From NCBI GenBank assembly GCA_963827315.1, contig CAWHAL010000003.1, forward strand, positions 1 to 64,000: DNA of 64,000 nt, given 5' to 3'. Positions 32,600 to 41,508 of this stretch are shown here, piece by piece. The first letter of the stretch is position 1. Each line of letters begins with the position of its first letter. Both the position numbers and the translations under genes were made by a program. This stretch comes from CAVXEF01 sp963827315 (GTDB lineage: Bacteria > Planctomycetota > Phycisphaerae > Sedimentisphaerales > Anaerobacaceae). The notes beneath the pieces are model-generated. The model was not told where the DNA came from and did not search any database. It saw only the letters and a list, made by a program, of their open reading frames with translations.

Positions 32600-34345
32600 A
32601 TGAATGGGCGTTCGGCGGTGGCGACATTTTTTCTTTTTTTGTTTTTGCTTGTGATAATCGTTCTTCAGGTTTTGTCGATAGTGCAGGCGGACAGGTTGTA
32701 TGAGCGTTTTGACAGTGTTTTGAATACGCTTCGAAGCAGTGGTATTGCCGCTGTGACGAAAGAGAAAGGTCGGAAGGAAAAAGCTGATTTGGCGGGAGAA
32801 TACCCGGGCGACGAAGGCGACTGGCTTGTTTTTCATATTATAGCCGAGCCTGCCACTTTAAATCCCATTACGAGAAAAGACCTATATGCCTCGTATATTG
32901 TAGGCGAGGAATACGGCAATGTTTTTGAAAGCTTTCTTAAATATAATCTGGACACCCTCGAATTAGAACCTTTATTGGCGGAGAGTTATGAGATTTCAGA
33001 AAACGGTTTAGAACTGACTTTTAGTTTGAGAGATGATGCTTATTTCTCAGACGGCAAAAGGATTACTACTGATGATGTTATCTTCAGCTATGAAACAATA
33101 ATTAACCCTAAAGTCGATGCACATGCGTTGGCAAATTATTACAAAGACGTCAAAGAGGTAATCAAAGTTGATGATAAGACAGTAAAATTTGTTATGCGAC
33201 AGCCGTATTATAAATCTGTGGAAATAGCTGGTGGTATGCCCATATTGCCCAAGCATATTTACGAATTTGATGACCCATCTGAATTCAATGAGCGTCGGTC
33301 TGACCCTGTGGGCAGCGGGCCGTATGTTTTTGAGAAATGGGATGTAGGTCAACAAATAGTTCTAAAGCGGAATGAAAGTTACTGGGGTGCGAAACCGAAA
33401 CTAAGGAAGCTCGTTTTCCGTATCATCACCAATGAGGTGGCGGCTTTGCAGGCGTTTAGGTCACGTGAGGTTGATCTTTTAGAACCTACATCAGAACAGT
33501 TTGTTGAACTATCAAAGAATAAGGAATTTATTAAGGAATTTAGGTGTATTTCTTATTGGAGTCCACTTGAGGGATATTCTTATGTGGGGTGGAACCAGGA
33601 TAGGCCTTTCTTTGCAGATAGAAGGGTTAGATTAGCAATGACCTATCTTATTGATAGAGAAGGCATCATTCGGGACCTTTACAAGGGTCTTGGAAAAGTA
33701 GTAACCGGCCCATTTTATTTTCTGAGTCCTCAGAATAATCCTGATATTGAACCCTGGCCTTACGACCCTGCCAAAGGGATGAAATTGCTGGACGAAGCAG
33801 GCTGGATTGACACAGACGCCGATGGTATTCGGGATAAGAACGGCGTGCCATTTAGATTTGAGATGATGATCCCAAGCAGCAGTCCAATATACGAACAGTT
33901 GGCTCGACTAATAAAAGACAGTATGTCCAAAGCCGGGATTGAAATGATTATTGACCCTTATGAGTGGTCAGTTTTTGAGGAACGACTTAATCAGCGCAAC
34001 TTCGACGCGATGATGCTGGGATGGGGTGGAGTTATCCAGGAAGACCCATACCAGATATGGCATTCATCGCAGATTGCCGGTCGCGGTTCGAATCGTATTG
34101 GTTTTGCAAATGATGAGGCTGACAGACTTATAGAAGAGGCGAGACGGACTCTGGATGCTGAGAAGCGAAACAAACTTTATCATAGATTCCATGAGATTCT
34201 TCATTTTGAACAACCATATACGTTTTTCAGGGCTAGGCCTGCTATCCGATTTTTAGACAGGCGATTTGAAAACGTGAAGATTCATAAACTCGGTTTGGAT
34301 ATTCACGAATGGTACGTTCCAAAGGAGTTACAGAAGTATAAATGA
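32600..34345 (+). CDS. peptide ABC importer binding protein 2, membrane-anchored
   Basis: A 581-residue paralog of the preceding gene, alike along its whole length: an N-terminal helix (FFLFLFLLVIIVLQVLSI), AEPATLNPITRKDLY, FSLRDDAYFSDGKRITTDDV, GSGPYVFEKWDVGQQIVL and LHFEQPYTFFRARP. No lipobox. A second binding protein beside one channel would widen the substrate range. Its stop overlaps the permease start (ATGA). Confidence 0.88.
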   Translation: MNGRSAVATFFLFLFLLVIIVLQVLSIVQADRLYERFDSVLNTLRSSGIAAVTKEKGRKEKADLAGEYPGDEGDWLVFHIIAEPATLNPITRKDLYASYIVGEEYGNVFESFLKYNLDTLELEPLLAESYEISENGLELTFSLRDDAYFSDGKRITTDDVIFSYETIINPKVDAHALANYYKDVKEVIKVDDKTVKFVMRQPYYKSVEIAGGMPILPKHIYEFDDPSEFNERRSDPVGSGPYVFEKWDVGQQIVLKRNESYWGAKPKLRKLVFRIITNEVAALQAFRSREVDLLEPTSEQFVELSKNKEFIKEFRCISYWSPLEGYSYVGWNQDRPFFADRRVRLAMTYLIDREGIIRDLYKGLGKVVTGPFYFLSPQNNPDIEPWPYDPAKGMKLLDEAGWIDTDADGIRDKNGVPFRFEMMIPSSSPIYEQLARLIKDSMSKAGIEMIIDPYEWSVFEERLNQRNFDAMMLGWGGVIQEDPYQIWHSSQIAGRGSNRIGFANDEADRLIEEARRTLDAEKRNKLYHRFHEILHFEQPYTFFRARPAIRFLDRRFENVKIHKLGLDIHEWYVPKELQKYK

Positions 34346-35340
34346 CAACTTATATAGCCAGGCGATTGTTGTTGATGATTCCGACGCTGCTGGGGATAAC
34401 GGTGATGGTATTTGCCATCAGTCGGATTGCACCGGGTGACCCTGTCAGTCTGGCGATGGGGCCGGGGGGGCAATTAGACGCTGCGCGGGCGGCAGACGTT
34501 CGCGAGGCGCGGATGCGACTATACGGGCTTGATAAGCCGGTGCATATACAATACGCCATCTGGCTGGGGCGGGTGGCCCGGCTGGATTTCGGGAATTCCA
34601 TTAAGCATCATCGGCCGGTGATAGAGCTTATTAAAGAGCGGCTGCCAATAACACTGGCGCTTAATGTGATTGCCTTTGTAATTATCTACGCGGTGTCACT
34701 TCCATTAGGAGTTCTGGCGGCGGTGCGTCATAAGCGGTTCTTCGACCGGGCAAGTTCGGTGGTACTTTTTATGCTGTGGTCTTTGCCTGTTATGTGGGTC
34801 GGGCAGATGCTGATAGGTTATTTTTGCGGGCCGACGTTTAAGCAGTGGTTTCCGCCGGCGGGATTGTCGAGCAATTACGCGGATACACTGCCTTTTTTCC
34901 CTTGGCTGGCCGACAGGCTGTGGCATCTGGTTTTGCCGGTGTTCTGTCTGACGTATACCGGCTTTGCATACCTTACCAAGCAGGTGCGAGCAGGGATGCT
35001 GGATAGTCTTCGGGCTGACTATGTGAGAACGGCTCGTGCGAAAGGCCTATCAAATGCGGTTGTGATATTTCGGCATGCGCTGCGAAACAGCATAATTCCG
35101 GTCATTACGATTATGGCAACGCTTTTGCCGGCCATGCTGGGCGGCTCAGTAATAATCGAGAGTATATTCAGCGTACCCGGGATGGGACTTCTGGCGTTCG
35201 AGGCGGTTACTACGCGTGATTATAACGTTGTTATGGCCGTCGCCACGATGGGAGGGGTTTTGAACTTATTTGGGCTTTTATTGGGTGATATTGCTTATGC
35301 AATCGCGGACCCGAGGATAAGTTTCGAAAGCGCGGTGTAG
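34342..35340 (+). CDS. peptide ABC importer permease, DppB-like
   Basis: A 332-residue membrane protein of the binding-protein-dependent permease family with about six helices. The N-terminus (YIARRLLLMIPTLLGITVMV) is typical of DppB/OppB. The cytoplasmic EAA loop reads DYVRTARAKGLSNAVVIFRHALRNS, and SIFSVPGMG follows. It pairs with the DppC-like permease to form the channel. Confidence 0.92.
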   Translation: MTTYIARRLLLMIPTLLGITVMVFAISRIAPGDPVSLAMGPGGQLDAARAADVREARMRLYGLDKPVHIQYAIWLGRVARLDFGNSIKHHRPVIELIKERLPITLALNVIAFVIIYAVSLPLGVLAAVRHKRFFDRASSVVLFMLWSLPVMWVGQMLIGYFCGPTFKQWFPPAGLSSNYADTLPFFPWLADRLWHLVLPVFCLTYTGFAYLTKQVRAGMLDSLRADYVRTARAKGLSNAVVIFRHALRNSIIPVITIMATLLPAMLGGSVIIESIFSVPGMGLLAFEAVTTRDYNVVMAVATMGGVLNLFGLLLGDIAYAIADPRISFESAV

Positions 35341-35346
35341 GAAGTT

Positions 35347-36549
35347 ATGGGAATACAGGCTAATGGAAAGTCAGAGTGGGGAGTGTCTTACGGCGAGATG
35401 GTCGGCCGTGAGTTTGTTAAAAACAAGCTCAATGTGGTCTGCCTTATTTTTATTGTGTTTTTATTTATATTGGCTGTTTTTGCACCGTTTCTTGCCAACG
35501 ACAAGCCTTTTATGATTCGCATTGACGGCAAGCTGCATTTTCCTATATCCAAAGCTTTGCAGTCGAATGATTATTGCGTTTTCCTTGCGGCGGTTGTCGG
35601 GCTGGTTCAATTATTGCTAATCCGATGGAATCGCAGACATATTGACCCATCGCTGCGTGGGACAGTGCTGTGGCGACAAATATCCGTCAGCAGTTTGGTA
35701 ATTTTGATTGGAGTGATATTGATATTTATTTTCGTGCCGCGAAGGCTCGATGCGACCGACTACAAGGTGATGATTACGTCGGGCAAGGCAACGGATGCGA
35801 TTTTCGCTCCGATACCGTATGGTTACGCTCGTACAGACCTGAAGGTGCGTGAACAGCCGCCAAGCGTCGAGCACTGGCTGGGGACCGACGATGTGGGGTC
35901 GGATGTTTTGTGCAGGCTGATTCACGGCAGCAGGATATCGCTTTCGGTGGGCTTTGTGGCTGTCGGGATATCGGGCGTCATCGGGATTTTTATTGGGGCG
36001 ATTCTGGGATATTTCGGAGGCAAGGTCGATTTTGTTGGGATGCGTGTTGTCGAGATAATGATGGCGATTCCGACGTTCTTTTTGATTATCACGATTGTGG
36101 CGTTCTTTCCGCGGAGCCTGTTAAACATTATGGTAATTATCGGGATTACCAGCTGGACCGGGGAGGCGAGATTTATTCGGGCGGAATTTTTCAAACTGCG
36201 TAAACAGGATTTCGTACAGGCTGCGGTGTCACTGGGGCTTCCGCTGCGCAGCATACTTTTCAGGCATATGCTGCCGAACGGCATCGCTCCGGTATTGGTG
36301 GATGCCACGTTTGGTATTGCCGGTGCGATATTTATTGAGGCTGCACTTAGTTTTCTCGGTTTTGGAGTTGCACCTCCGACGCCGAGCTGGGGACAGATGC
36401 TAAGTTTAGGCGTTAGCACTACAGGGCGGTTTTTATGGTGGCTGACTTTGTTTCCCGGGTTTGCGATATTTTTTACCGTTATGGCCTACAATCTGGTCGG
36501 GGAGGGTCTGCGGGACGCGATTGACCCGCGATTGAGGAAAGCGGCATGA
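35347..36549 (+). CDS. peptide ABC importer permease, DppC-like, with an enlarged N-terminal part
   Basis: A 400-residue permease, about 100 longer than usual DppC. After the first helix (VVCLIFIVFLFILAVFAPFL) an extra segment holds two more hydrophobic stretches (CVFLAAVVGLVQLLLI and VSSLVILIGVILIFIFV) before the standard HWLGTDDVGSDVLCRLIHGSR. The core permease has EAA motif DFVQAAVSLGLPLRSILFRHM and the family ending GEGLRDAIDPRLR. Overlaps the next gene by 4 bases. Confidence 0.9.
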   Translation: MGIQANGKSEWGVSYGEMVGREFVKNKLNVVCLIFIVFLFILAVFAPFLANDKPFMIRIDGKLHFPISKALQSNDYCVFLAAVVGLVQLLLIRWNRRHIDPSLRGTVLWRQISVSSLVILIGVILIFIFVPRRLDATDYKVMITSGKATDAIFAPIPYGYARTDLKVREQPPSVEHWLGTDDVGSDVLCRLIHGSRISLSVGFVAVGISGVIGIFIGAILGYFGGKVDFVGMRVVEIMMAIPTFFLIITIVAFFPRSLLNIMVIIGITSWTGEARFIRAEFFKLRKQDFVQAAVSLGLPLRSILFRHMLPNGIAPVLVDATFGIAGAIFIEAALSFLGFGVAPPTPSWGQMLSLGVSTTGRFLWWLTLFPGFAIFFTVMAYNLVGEGLRDAIDPRLRKAA

Positions 36550-37538
36550 GCGAAAACGGGGTTTTGCTGTCGATAAAGGGGTTGAGTGTAAGCTTTTTTA
36601 CGGAAGAGGGGGTTGCGCGTGCGGTGCAGGAAGTAAACCTGTGCGTAAAAAAAGGGGAGATGTTCGCACTTGTCGGCGAGAGCGGCTGCGGCAAGAGCGT
36701 GACGGCACTATCGATTATGCGATTAGTGCCTTCTCCGCCGGGTGAGATTGTTGCAGGTGAGATTGTTTTCGACAGAAGGAATCTGCTTGAGCTCAGCGAA
36801 AAGAGGATGCGTAGCATTCGCGGCAATAAAATCGCCATGATTTTCCAGGAGCCGATGACCAGTCTTAATCCGGTCTATACGGTGGGCAACCAAATTGCTG
36901 AGGCAATCAGTCTTCATCAGCGCAAAAGCACAGGCGAGGCTTGGGCGGATGCGGTTGAGATGCTGCGGAAGGTCGGTATACCCGCCCCGCAGCAGCGTGT
37001 AAGTGAGTATCCACACCAGATGTCAGGGGGGATGCGGCAGCGAGTTATGATAGCAATGGCGATAAGCTGTAAGCCTGCACTTCTGATAGCTGATGAGCCG
37101 ACGACTGCTCTTGATGTAACCATTCAGGCTCAGATTCTCGACTTGCTGGATGAACTGCAGAAGCGAGAGGGGATGAGCATCTTGCTGATAACACACGATT
37201 TGGGCATTGTGGCTGAACGAGCCGACGATGTAGCGGTGATGTACGCCTCGCGGATAGTGGAAGTGGCTGAAGCGGAGCGGCTTTTTGCTGAGCCACTGCA
37301 TCCGTATACACAGGGGCTTTTGAAATCGCTGCCGCGATTGGGGATTTTAGCTAAACGTTTGCAGACGATTCCAGGTGTTGTACCGGAGCCGCTGCATTTT
37401 CCGTCGGGCTGTAAATTTCATCCGCGATGTCCGACAGGACACGACGACAAGCGGTGTCAAACCATTGAGCCGAAGCTGCAAGAAGTTCAAGCGGGCCAAT
37501 GCGTTGCATGCTGGTACGCGGCGGGGTACGAGAAATAG
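36546..37538 (+). CDS. peptide ABC importer ATPase, DppD-like
   Basis: A 330-residue ATP-binding subunit. Walker A GESGCGKS, signature MSGGMRQRVMIAMAI, Walker B LLIADEPTTALD and the H-loop LLITHDLGIVAE are present. The C-terminal oligopeptide-transporter extension contains the cysteine-rich GCKFHPRCPTGHDDKRC, seen in this family. Works as a heterodimer with the ATPase encoded next. Confidence 0.93.
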   Translation: MSENGVLLSIKGLSVSFFTEEGVARAVQEVNLCVKKGEMFALVGESGCGKSVTALSIMRLVPSPPGEIVAGEIVFDRRNLLELSEKRMRSIRGNKIAMIFQEPMTSLNPVYTVGNQIAEAISLHQRKSTGEAWADAVEMLRKVGIPAPQQRVSEYPHQMSGGMRQRVMIAMAISCKPALLIADEPTTALDVTIQAQILDLLDELQKREGMSILLITHDLGIVAERADDVAVMYASRIVEVAEAERLFAEPLHPYTQGLLKSLPRLGILAKRLQTIPGVVPEPLHFPSGCKFHPRCPTGHDDKRCQTIEPKLQEVQAGQCVACWYAAGYEK

Positions 37539-37566
37539 TTGCGAGTTCTTAGTTTTGAGTTTTTAG
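37539..37566. repeat. heptamer array directly after a stop codon (TTCTTAG type)
   Basis: Four 7-base units (TTGCGAG, TTCTTAG, TTTTGAG, TTTTTAG) begin at the base after the TAG at 37536-37538. With three more bases they make up the whole spacer to the next ATG, leaving no good ribosome site. Confidence 0.7.
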
Positions 37567-37569
37567 TTA

Positions 37570-38562
37570 ATGGATAACACAAATAATTATCTTTTGAAGG
37601 TTGACGATTTAAAGACCTGGTTTCCCATAAGGAAGGGTTTTTTGCGGCGAATCGTGGGTTACGTCAGGGCGGTTGACGGGATAAGTTTTGGTATTCGAGA
37701 GGGGCAGACGCTGGGGTTGGTGGGCGAGAGCGGCTGCGGCAAAACGACGGTGGCAAGGAGTATAACTCGGTTGGTGCCTACGACGGCAGGGCGGGTGGTT
37801 TTCGAAAAGACGGACGTTCTGTCGGCAGACAGGGTCAGGCTGCGTCGGCTTCGCAGAGAAATCAGCATTATCTTTCAGGACCCGTACAGTTCGCTGAATC
37901 CACGAATGACCATCGGCAATATCGTTGGTGAGTCGATAAAGGTTCAAAAGGGAGTAACCGGCGGCGAATTGAGAGACAGGGTCGGGGGGTTACTCACAAA
38001 GGTTGGATTGTCAGCGGAGCATGTCGACCGTTATCCGTATGAGTTTTCCGGTGGTCAGCGGCAGCGAATCGGCGTGGCGAGGGCGTTGGCGCTGGAGCCA
38101 AAACTGGTTATCTGTGATGAGCCTGTCAGCGCACTCGACGTTTCGATTCAATCGCAGATTCTGAATTTACTAAAAGATTTGCAGGACGAGTTCGGCCTGA
38201 CGTATTTGTTTATTGCTCACGACTTAGCGGTTGTGGGATTTTTTTGCGATGTTGTGGCGGTTATGTATATGGGTAAGATAGTGGAGCAGGCAGAGGCGGC
38301 GGAATTGTATCGCAATCCGCTGCATCCGTATACCCGGGCGCTTATGTCGGCGATTCCACAGGTTGACCCTGCGCTGCGGGGGAGTCGTTCTGCGGTGAGC
38401 GGAGAGGTGCCGAGCATGCTGAGCCCACCGGCGGGCTGTGCATTTGGGCCACGATGCCCTTGGCGCCAGGGGCAGTGCCTGGAATGGGGGTCTGCGCTGA
38501 AAGAAAGCACTGTATATAAGGGACACTTTGTTGCGTGCTGGAAAAGCCAAGACAACAATTGA
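37570..38562 (+). CDS. peptide ABC importer ATPase, DppF-like
   Basis: A 330-residue ATP-binding subunit, partner of the preceding ATPase: Walker A GESGCGKTT, FQDPYSSLNPRMTIG, signature FSGGQRQRIGVARAL, Walker B LVICDEPVSALD and H-loop FIAHDLAVV. The C-terminal CAFGPRCPWRQGQC matches the family extension. Last gene of the importer operon. Confidence 0.93.
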   Translation: MDNTNNYLLKVDDLKTWFPIRKGFLRRIVGYVRAVDGISFGIREGQTLGLVGESGCGKTTVARSITRLVPTTAGRVVFEKTDVLSADRVRLRRLRREISIIFQDPYSSLNPRMTIGNIVGESIKVQKGVTGGELRDRVGGLLTKVGLSAEHVDRYPYEFSGGQRQRIGVARALALEPKLVICDEPVSALDVSIQSQILNLLKDLQDEFGLTYLFIAHDLAVVGFFCDVVAVMYMGKIVEQAEAAELYRNPLHPYTRALMSAIPQVDPALRGSRSAVSGEVPSMLSPPAGCAFGPRCPWRQGQCLEWGSALKESTVYKGHFVACWKSQDNN

Positions 38563-38584
38563 TTATTGATAAGGCAGAAAGGTC

Positions 38585-38610
38585 GATTCCTTCGATAAAC
38601 TCAGGACAGG
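38585..38610 (+). repeat. intergenic REP-like element
   Basis: CCTTCGATAAACTCAGGAC and flanking bases; nearly the same as the element at 20632-20657 in opposite orientation. It lies in the spacer after the importer operon. Confidence 0.7.
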
Positions 38611-38689
38611 AAAAACTTGACGGCAGCGGTTAAATCTGTGAAGATTAGGTGGAGTTTTGCTTTGACGGAGAGGACAGGTATCAGTTGGT

Positions 38690-39061
38690 ATGGATGAGCA
38701 GGTCGGTGTGGAGATAACAGGCGGCGGGGAGCCGGCGGTGGTGGCGTTCAAGAGCGCCTCGCTGAGCGAACCAGAAGTGATAGCGGCGGTTTCGAGACAA
38801 GTAAATGAATTTGTCGGGCAGAATCGGCCGGGTTGTATAATATTTGATTTCACGATGGTCAAATTTTTTTCGTCGCAGGTGTTAGGGCTGCTTTTGGACA
38901 TTCGCGCCAAGCTGAAAGAATATGAGGGTGAGGTCCTGATAAGCGGTATAAATCCCCAGTTGTACAGGGTCTTTAAGATAACCAATCTTGATAAGCTTTT
39001 TCGATTTTTTCCGGATAAAGAGGCGGCTATCAAGGCGCTGGACTGTGATGATGTAAATTGA
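38690..39061 (+). CDS. STAS-domain anti-anti-sigma factor-like protein
   Basis: A 123-residue single-domain STAS protein. IIFDFTMVKFFSSQVLGLLLDI corresponds to the core strand and helix of SpoIIAA/RsbV proteins, where the phosphorylatable serine sits; here it would be one of the SS pair. ISGINPQLYRVFKITNLDKLF matches the final part. Such proteins usually regulate an anti-sigma kinase, but none is adjacent. Confidence 0.85.
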   Translation: MDEQVGVEITGGGEPAVVAFKSASLSEPEVIAAVSRQVNEFVGQNRPGCIIFDFTMVKFFSSQVLGLLLDIRAKLKEYEGEVLISGINPQLYRVFKITNLDKLFRFFPDKEAAIKALDCDDVN

Positions 39062-39136
39062 TGGAAAGATTTTGTTTTTATGGGAAGAACCGTAACCATC
39101 TTACGCCAGAGGCGTATAAATTTGAAAGGCTGAATT

Positions 39137-39589
39137 ATGTATGTTGCGACGCAGTTTTCGATTTTTATGGTGAATAAGCCAGGTGTGCTGGCCCAGATAC
39201 TCGGCGAATTTGCACGAGCGAAGATTAATGTAATAGCAATGACGGTGATGGACTCAGTAGAGCACGGCGTTTTGAGGGTGGTATTCGAGGCGACGAAAAA
39301 TGCTGAAGCTGTGATGTCGAAATTGAATATGCCCTATAACCAGACGGAAGTTTTGTGCGTGAACTTAGCTAATAAGGCGGGTGCGCTGGCAACGGTGGCA
39401 GAAAAACTTGCGAAAAGCCACATAAATATTTCGTACGCATATTGCACCGCTGGGGCCGAGGGCGGCAAGACAACGGGAGTTTTGAAAGTCGCCGATGTGA
39501 AAAAGGCAATGAAAGTTCTCCAAGAAGGGCAAAACAGGCAAGGCAAGTCACAGCCTATGGTGAGGCGCTCTCAGGCCTCGAGAAGATAA
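39137..39589 (+). CDS. double ACT-domain protein
   Basis: A 150-residue protein with two ACT domains: residues about 6-65 (FSIFMVNKPGVLAQILGEFA then INVIAMTVMD) and about 70-130 (VLCVNLANKAGALATVAEKLA then INISYAYCT). ACT pairs bind small ligands, often amino acids. No catalytic domain is attached, so it is probably a stand-alone regulator. The C-terminus is basic. Confidence 0.85.
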   Translation: MYVATQFSIFMVNKPGVLAQILGEFARAKINVIAMTVMDSVEHGVLRVVFEATKNAEAVMSKLNMPYNQTEVLCVNLANKAGALATVAEKLAKSHINISYAYCTAGAEGGKTTGVLKVADVKKAMKVLQEGQNRQGKSQPMVRRSQASRR

Positions 39590-39650
39590 TGCCGCACCTA
39601 TTGAATTTTTGCGCCAGCGGCGTTGCTTTCGTGGATGCGTTTATGCGTAA

Positions 39651-39680
39651 ATGAGTAGATGAGTTAATTCATCCACTCAT
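39651..39680. repeat. 12-base inverted repeat
   Basis: ATGAGTAGATGA (39651-39662) and TCATCCACTCAT (39669-39680) pair with one mismatch around GTTAAT. No T-run follows on either side, so it is a weak terminator candidate for the ACT gene or an operator for the sigma-factor gene. Confidence 0.45.
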
Positions 39681-39720
39681 TCACCCGTTTACCTTATTAA
39701 AAGGCTTTGAATTTCCCCAA

Positions 39721-39748
39721 AACTTAAAGTTGAGAACTAAGAACTCAA
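39721..39748. repeat. heptamer array running into a start codon (AACTAAG type)
   Basis: Four 7-base units (AACTTAA, AGTTGAG, AACTAAG, AACTCAA) end on the first base of the sigma-factor ATG and replace a clear ribosome site. The reverse complement resembles the TTCTTAG array at 37539-37566. Confidence 0.65.
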
Positions 39749-40359
39749 TGGAATCTGGTTTTGACAAACTAAGTGACGCTGAATTGTTCGCCCGCTACAC
39801 TGCTGGTGAAGAGGACGCTTTTCGCGAGATTGTAAATCGTTACAAGAACGCTCTTTACGCATTTTTAAGGCGTTTTGTAAACCAGCAAAGTCTCGTTGAG
39901 GAGGTCTTTCAGGAGACGTTCTTACAGCTTTTCATGAGTCGAGACAGTTTTGACCCGAGCCGACCGCTGCGACCGTGGCTGTTCACTATAGCAGCAAATA
40001 AGGCGAAAGATTTCCTTCGCAAACAACATCGAACAGCCGCTATCCCCCTCGGTACTATGGCGGAACAGGAAGAGATGTCGTTCGATGATGTGCTAAACTG
40101 CTTAACTTCCGATACAAGAGTACCTTACGAAAGGCTCGAAAGAAGGGAGACAGCCAGGCGTGTTAGAGCGGTTATAGCGGATATGCCGGAAAGTCTGCGA
40201 GAAATTTTGATTTTAGCTTATTTTAATAAATTTTCTTACAAACAAATGGCTGAGATATTAAGTATACCAATAGGAACGGTCAAAAGCAGACTGCACACGG
40301 CTGTCGGGCGCTTCGCCAAAGACTGGAAGGCAGCCGTAAGGAGTAAGAAACTTCAATGA
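39748..40359 (+). CDS. ECF-type RNA polymerase sigma factor
   Basis: About 203 residues from the ATG at 39748 (an upstream TTG is less likely). Region 2 (ELFARYTAGEEDAFREIVNRY and FQETFLQLFM, then RPWLFTIAANKAKDFLRK) and region 4 (LREILILAYFNKFSYKQMAEI then IPIGTVKSRLHTAVGRF) are both clear. It overlaps the next gene by 4 bases, the usual arrangement of an ECF sigma factor with its regulator. Confidence 0.92.
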   Translation: MESGFDKLSDAELFARYTAGEEDAFREIVNRYKNALYAFLRRFVNQQSLVEEVFQETFLQLFMSRDSFDPSRPLRPWLFTIAANKAKDFLRKQHRTAAIPLGTMAEQEEMSFDDVLNCLTSDTRVPYERLERRETARRVRAVIADMPESLREILILAYFNKFSYKQMAEILSIPIGTVKSRLHTAVGRFAKDWKAAVRSKKLQ

Positions 40360-41387
40360 GTACGTTGGACAATCAGCAAAGACAATTGATATTTGATTAC
40401 TGCTTAGGTTTAACAACCGAAAAAGAGAGTGCTGAAGTCGAGGGGCTGATTGGCTCCGATGCGCAAGCCGCTGAACTTCACTCTGCCTTAAAATCCATTA
40501 CTGGTGCGCTTGACAGCTTAGAGTCTGAGTTGTGCCCGGACGAGCTGGTGGAGCGAACGGTTTTGCGTCTTACGAATACTGCCCGCGCAAGCGAGGCCCG
40601 GCTTGCTCAGTTGCTTGCGGATGAACAGGCGAAGACTGCTGTTAGGCCGTGGCATTTGTGGTGGAACATAGGACGGGTTTTGGCGGCAGCGGCAGTGATT
40701 TTGATAGCGGCAAGCGTCTGGTTGGCTCCTTTGAATTTTGTTCGCCAAAAATACTACCAAGTCCGGTGCCAGGCGCAGCTTGCCCGGATTGCGGAGGGGA
40801 TAAAACAATATATGGCTGACCACGATGGTCAGTTGCCTGCTGTTGCGATGACAGCGGGGTCACCGTGGTGGAAGGTGGGTTACCAGGGAAATGATAACTA
40901 CTCAAATACCCGCCATTTGTGGCTTCTGGTACGAGGGGGTTATGTCGCGCCAGTCAACTTCGTCTGTCCCGGTGCCATTCAAGGTCAAATGGTCCGACTC
41001 GATGGTTTGCAGGTGAAAGACTACAATGATTTTCCCGACAGAAAGCATGTGACATTCAGCTTTCGACTAAGGTGCGATAAGCCGCAGGGTGCATATCCGG
41101 TTGGCCAGAGGATTTTAATATCGGATTTGAATCCGCTTTTTGAGTCGCTGCCGGGACCGGATGCCAAACCGCCCGTAATTCAACTCAGTAAAGAACTGTC
41201 AAATCTCAACAGTATCAATCACAATCGCGGAGGGCAAAACGTTTTGCTCGACGACGGGAGTGTGAAGTTCCTGAAGACGCGATGTTTCGGCGCCGCAGAG
41301 GACGACATATTTACACTGCAGAACACAAAGGTCTATCAGGGTGTTGAAGTGCCGCTGAGCGAATCAGATACTTTTCTTGCCCCGTAA
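40356..41387 (+). CDS. putative anti-sigma factor fused to a prepilin-like C-terminal domain
   Basis: A 343-residue protein coupled to the ECF sigma gene. Residues 1-95 resemble a cytoplasmic anti-sigma segment (FDYCLGLTTEKESAEVEGLI). One membrane helix follows at about 108-126 (VLAAAAVILIAASVWLAPL). The outer part starts like a pseudopilin (CQAQLARIAEGIKQYMADH) and ends with NRGGQNVLLDDGSVKFL, close to the H-X9-DG motif of planctomycete DUF1559 proteins, here with ten intervening residues. The role as a sensor-type regulator is an inference from position. Confidence 0.7.
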   Translation: MSTLDNQQRQLIFDYCLGLTTEKESAEVEGLIGSDAQAAELHSALKSITGALDSLESELCPDELVERTVLRLTNTARASEARLAQLLADEQAKTAVRPWHLWWNIGRVLAAAAVILIAASVWLAPLNFVRQKYYQVRCQAQLARIAEGIKQYMADHDGQLPAVAMTAGSPWWKVGYQGNDNYSNTRHLWLLVRGGYVAPVNFVCPGAIQGQMVRLDGLQVKDYNDFPDRKHVTFSFRLRCDKPQGAYPVGQRILISDLNPLFESLPGPDAKPPVIQLSKELSNLNSINHNRGGQNVLLDDGSVKFLKTRCFGAAEDDIFTLQNTKVYQGVEVPLSESDTFLAP

Positions 41388-41460
41388 TCCGGGGTCATAT
41401 CTCGAAGTCCCGCAAGAGGGAACTTAACTGTTAGTGCCTAAGCTCTGAAGAACCGCTGCA

Positions 41461-41502
41461 AGTTGATAATTGACAAAGGATAATTGATAATCAATAATCG
41501 AT
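41461..41502. repeat. heptamer array before tRNA-Leu (AATTGAT type)
   Basis: Six 7-base units around AATTGAT (also AATTGAC, AATCAAT and AATCGAT), ending 7 bases before the tRNA. Confidence 0.65.
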
Positions 41503-41508
41503 TAACCA

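Noticed and set aside
30798..34345. Assembly duplication of one binding-protein gene
   Set aside because: The two copies differ clearly at both DNA and protein level and have different spacers, so they are true paralogs.
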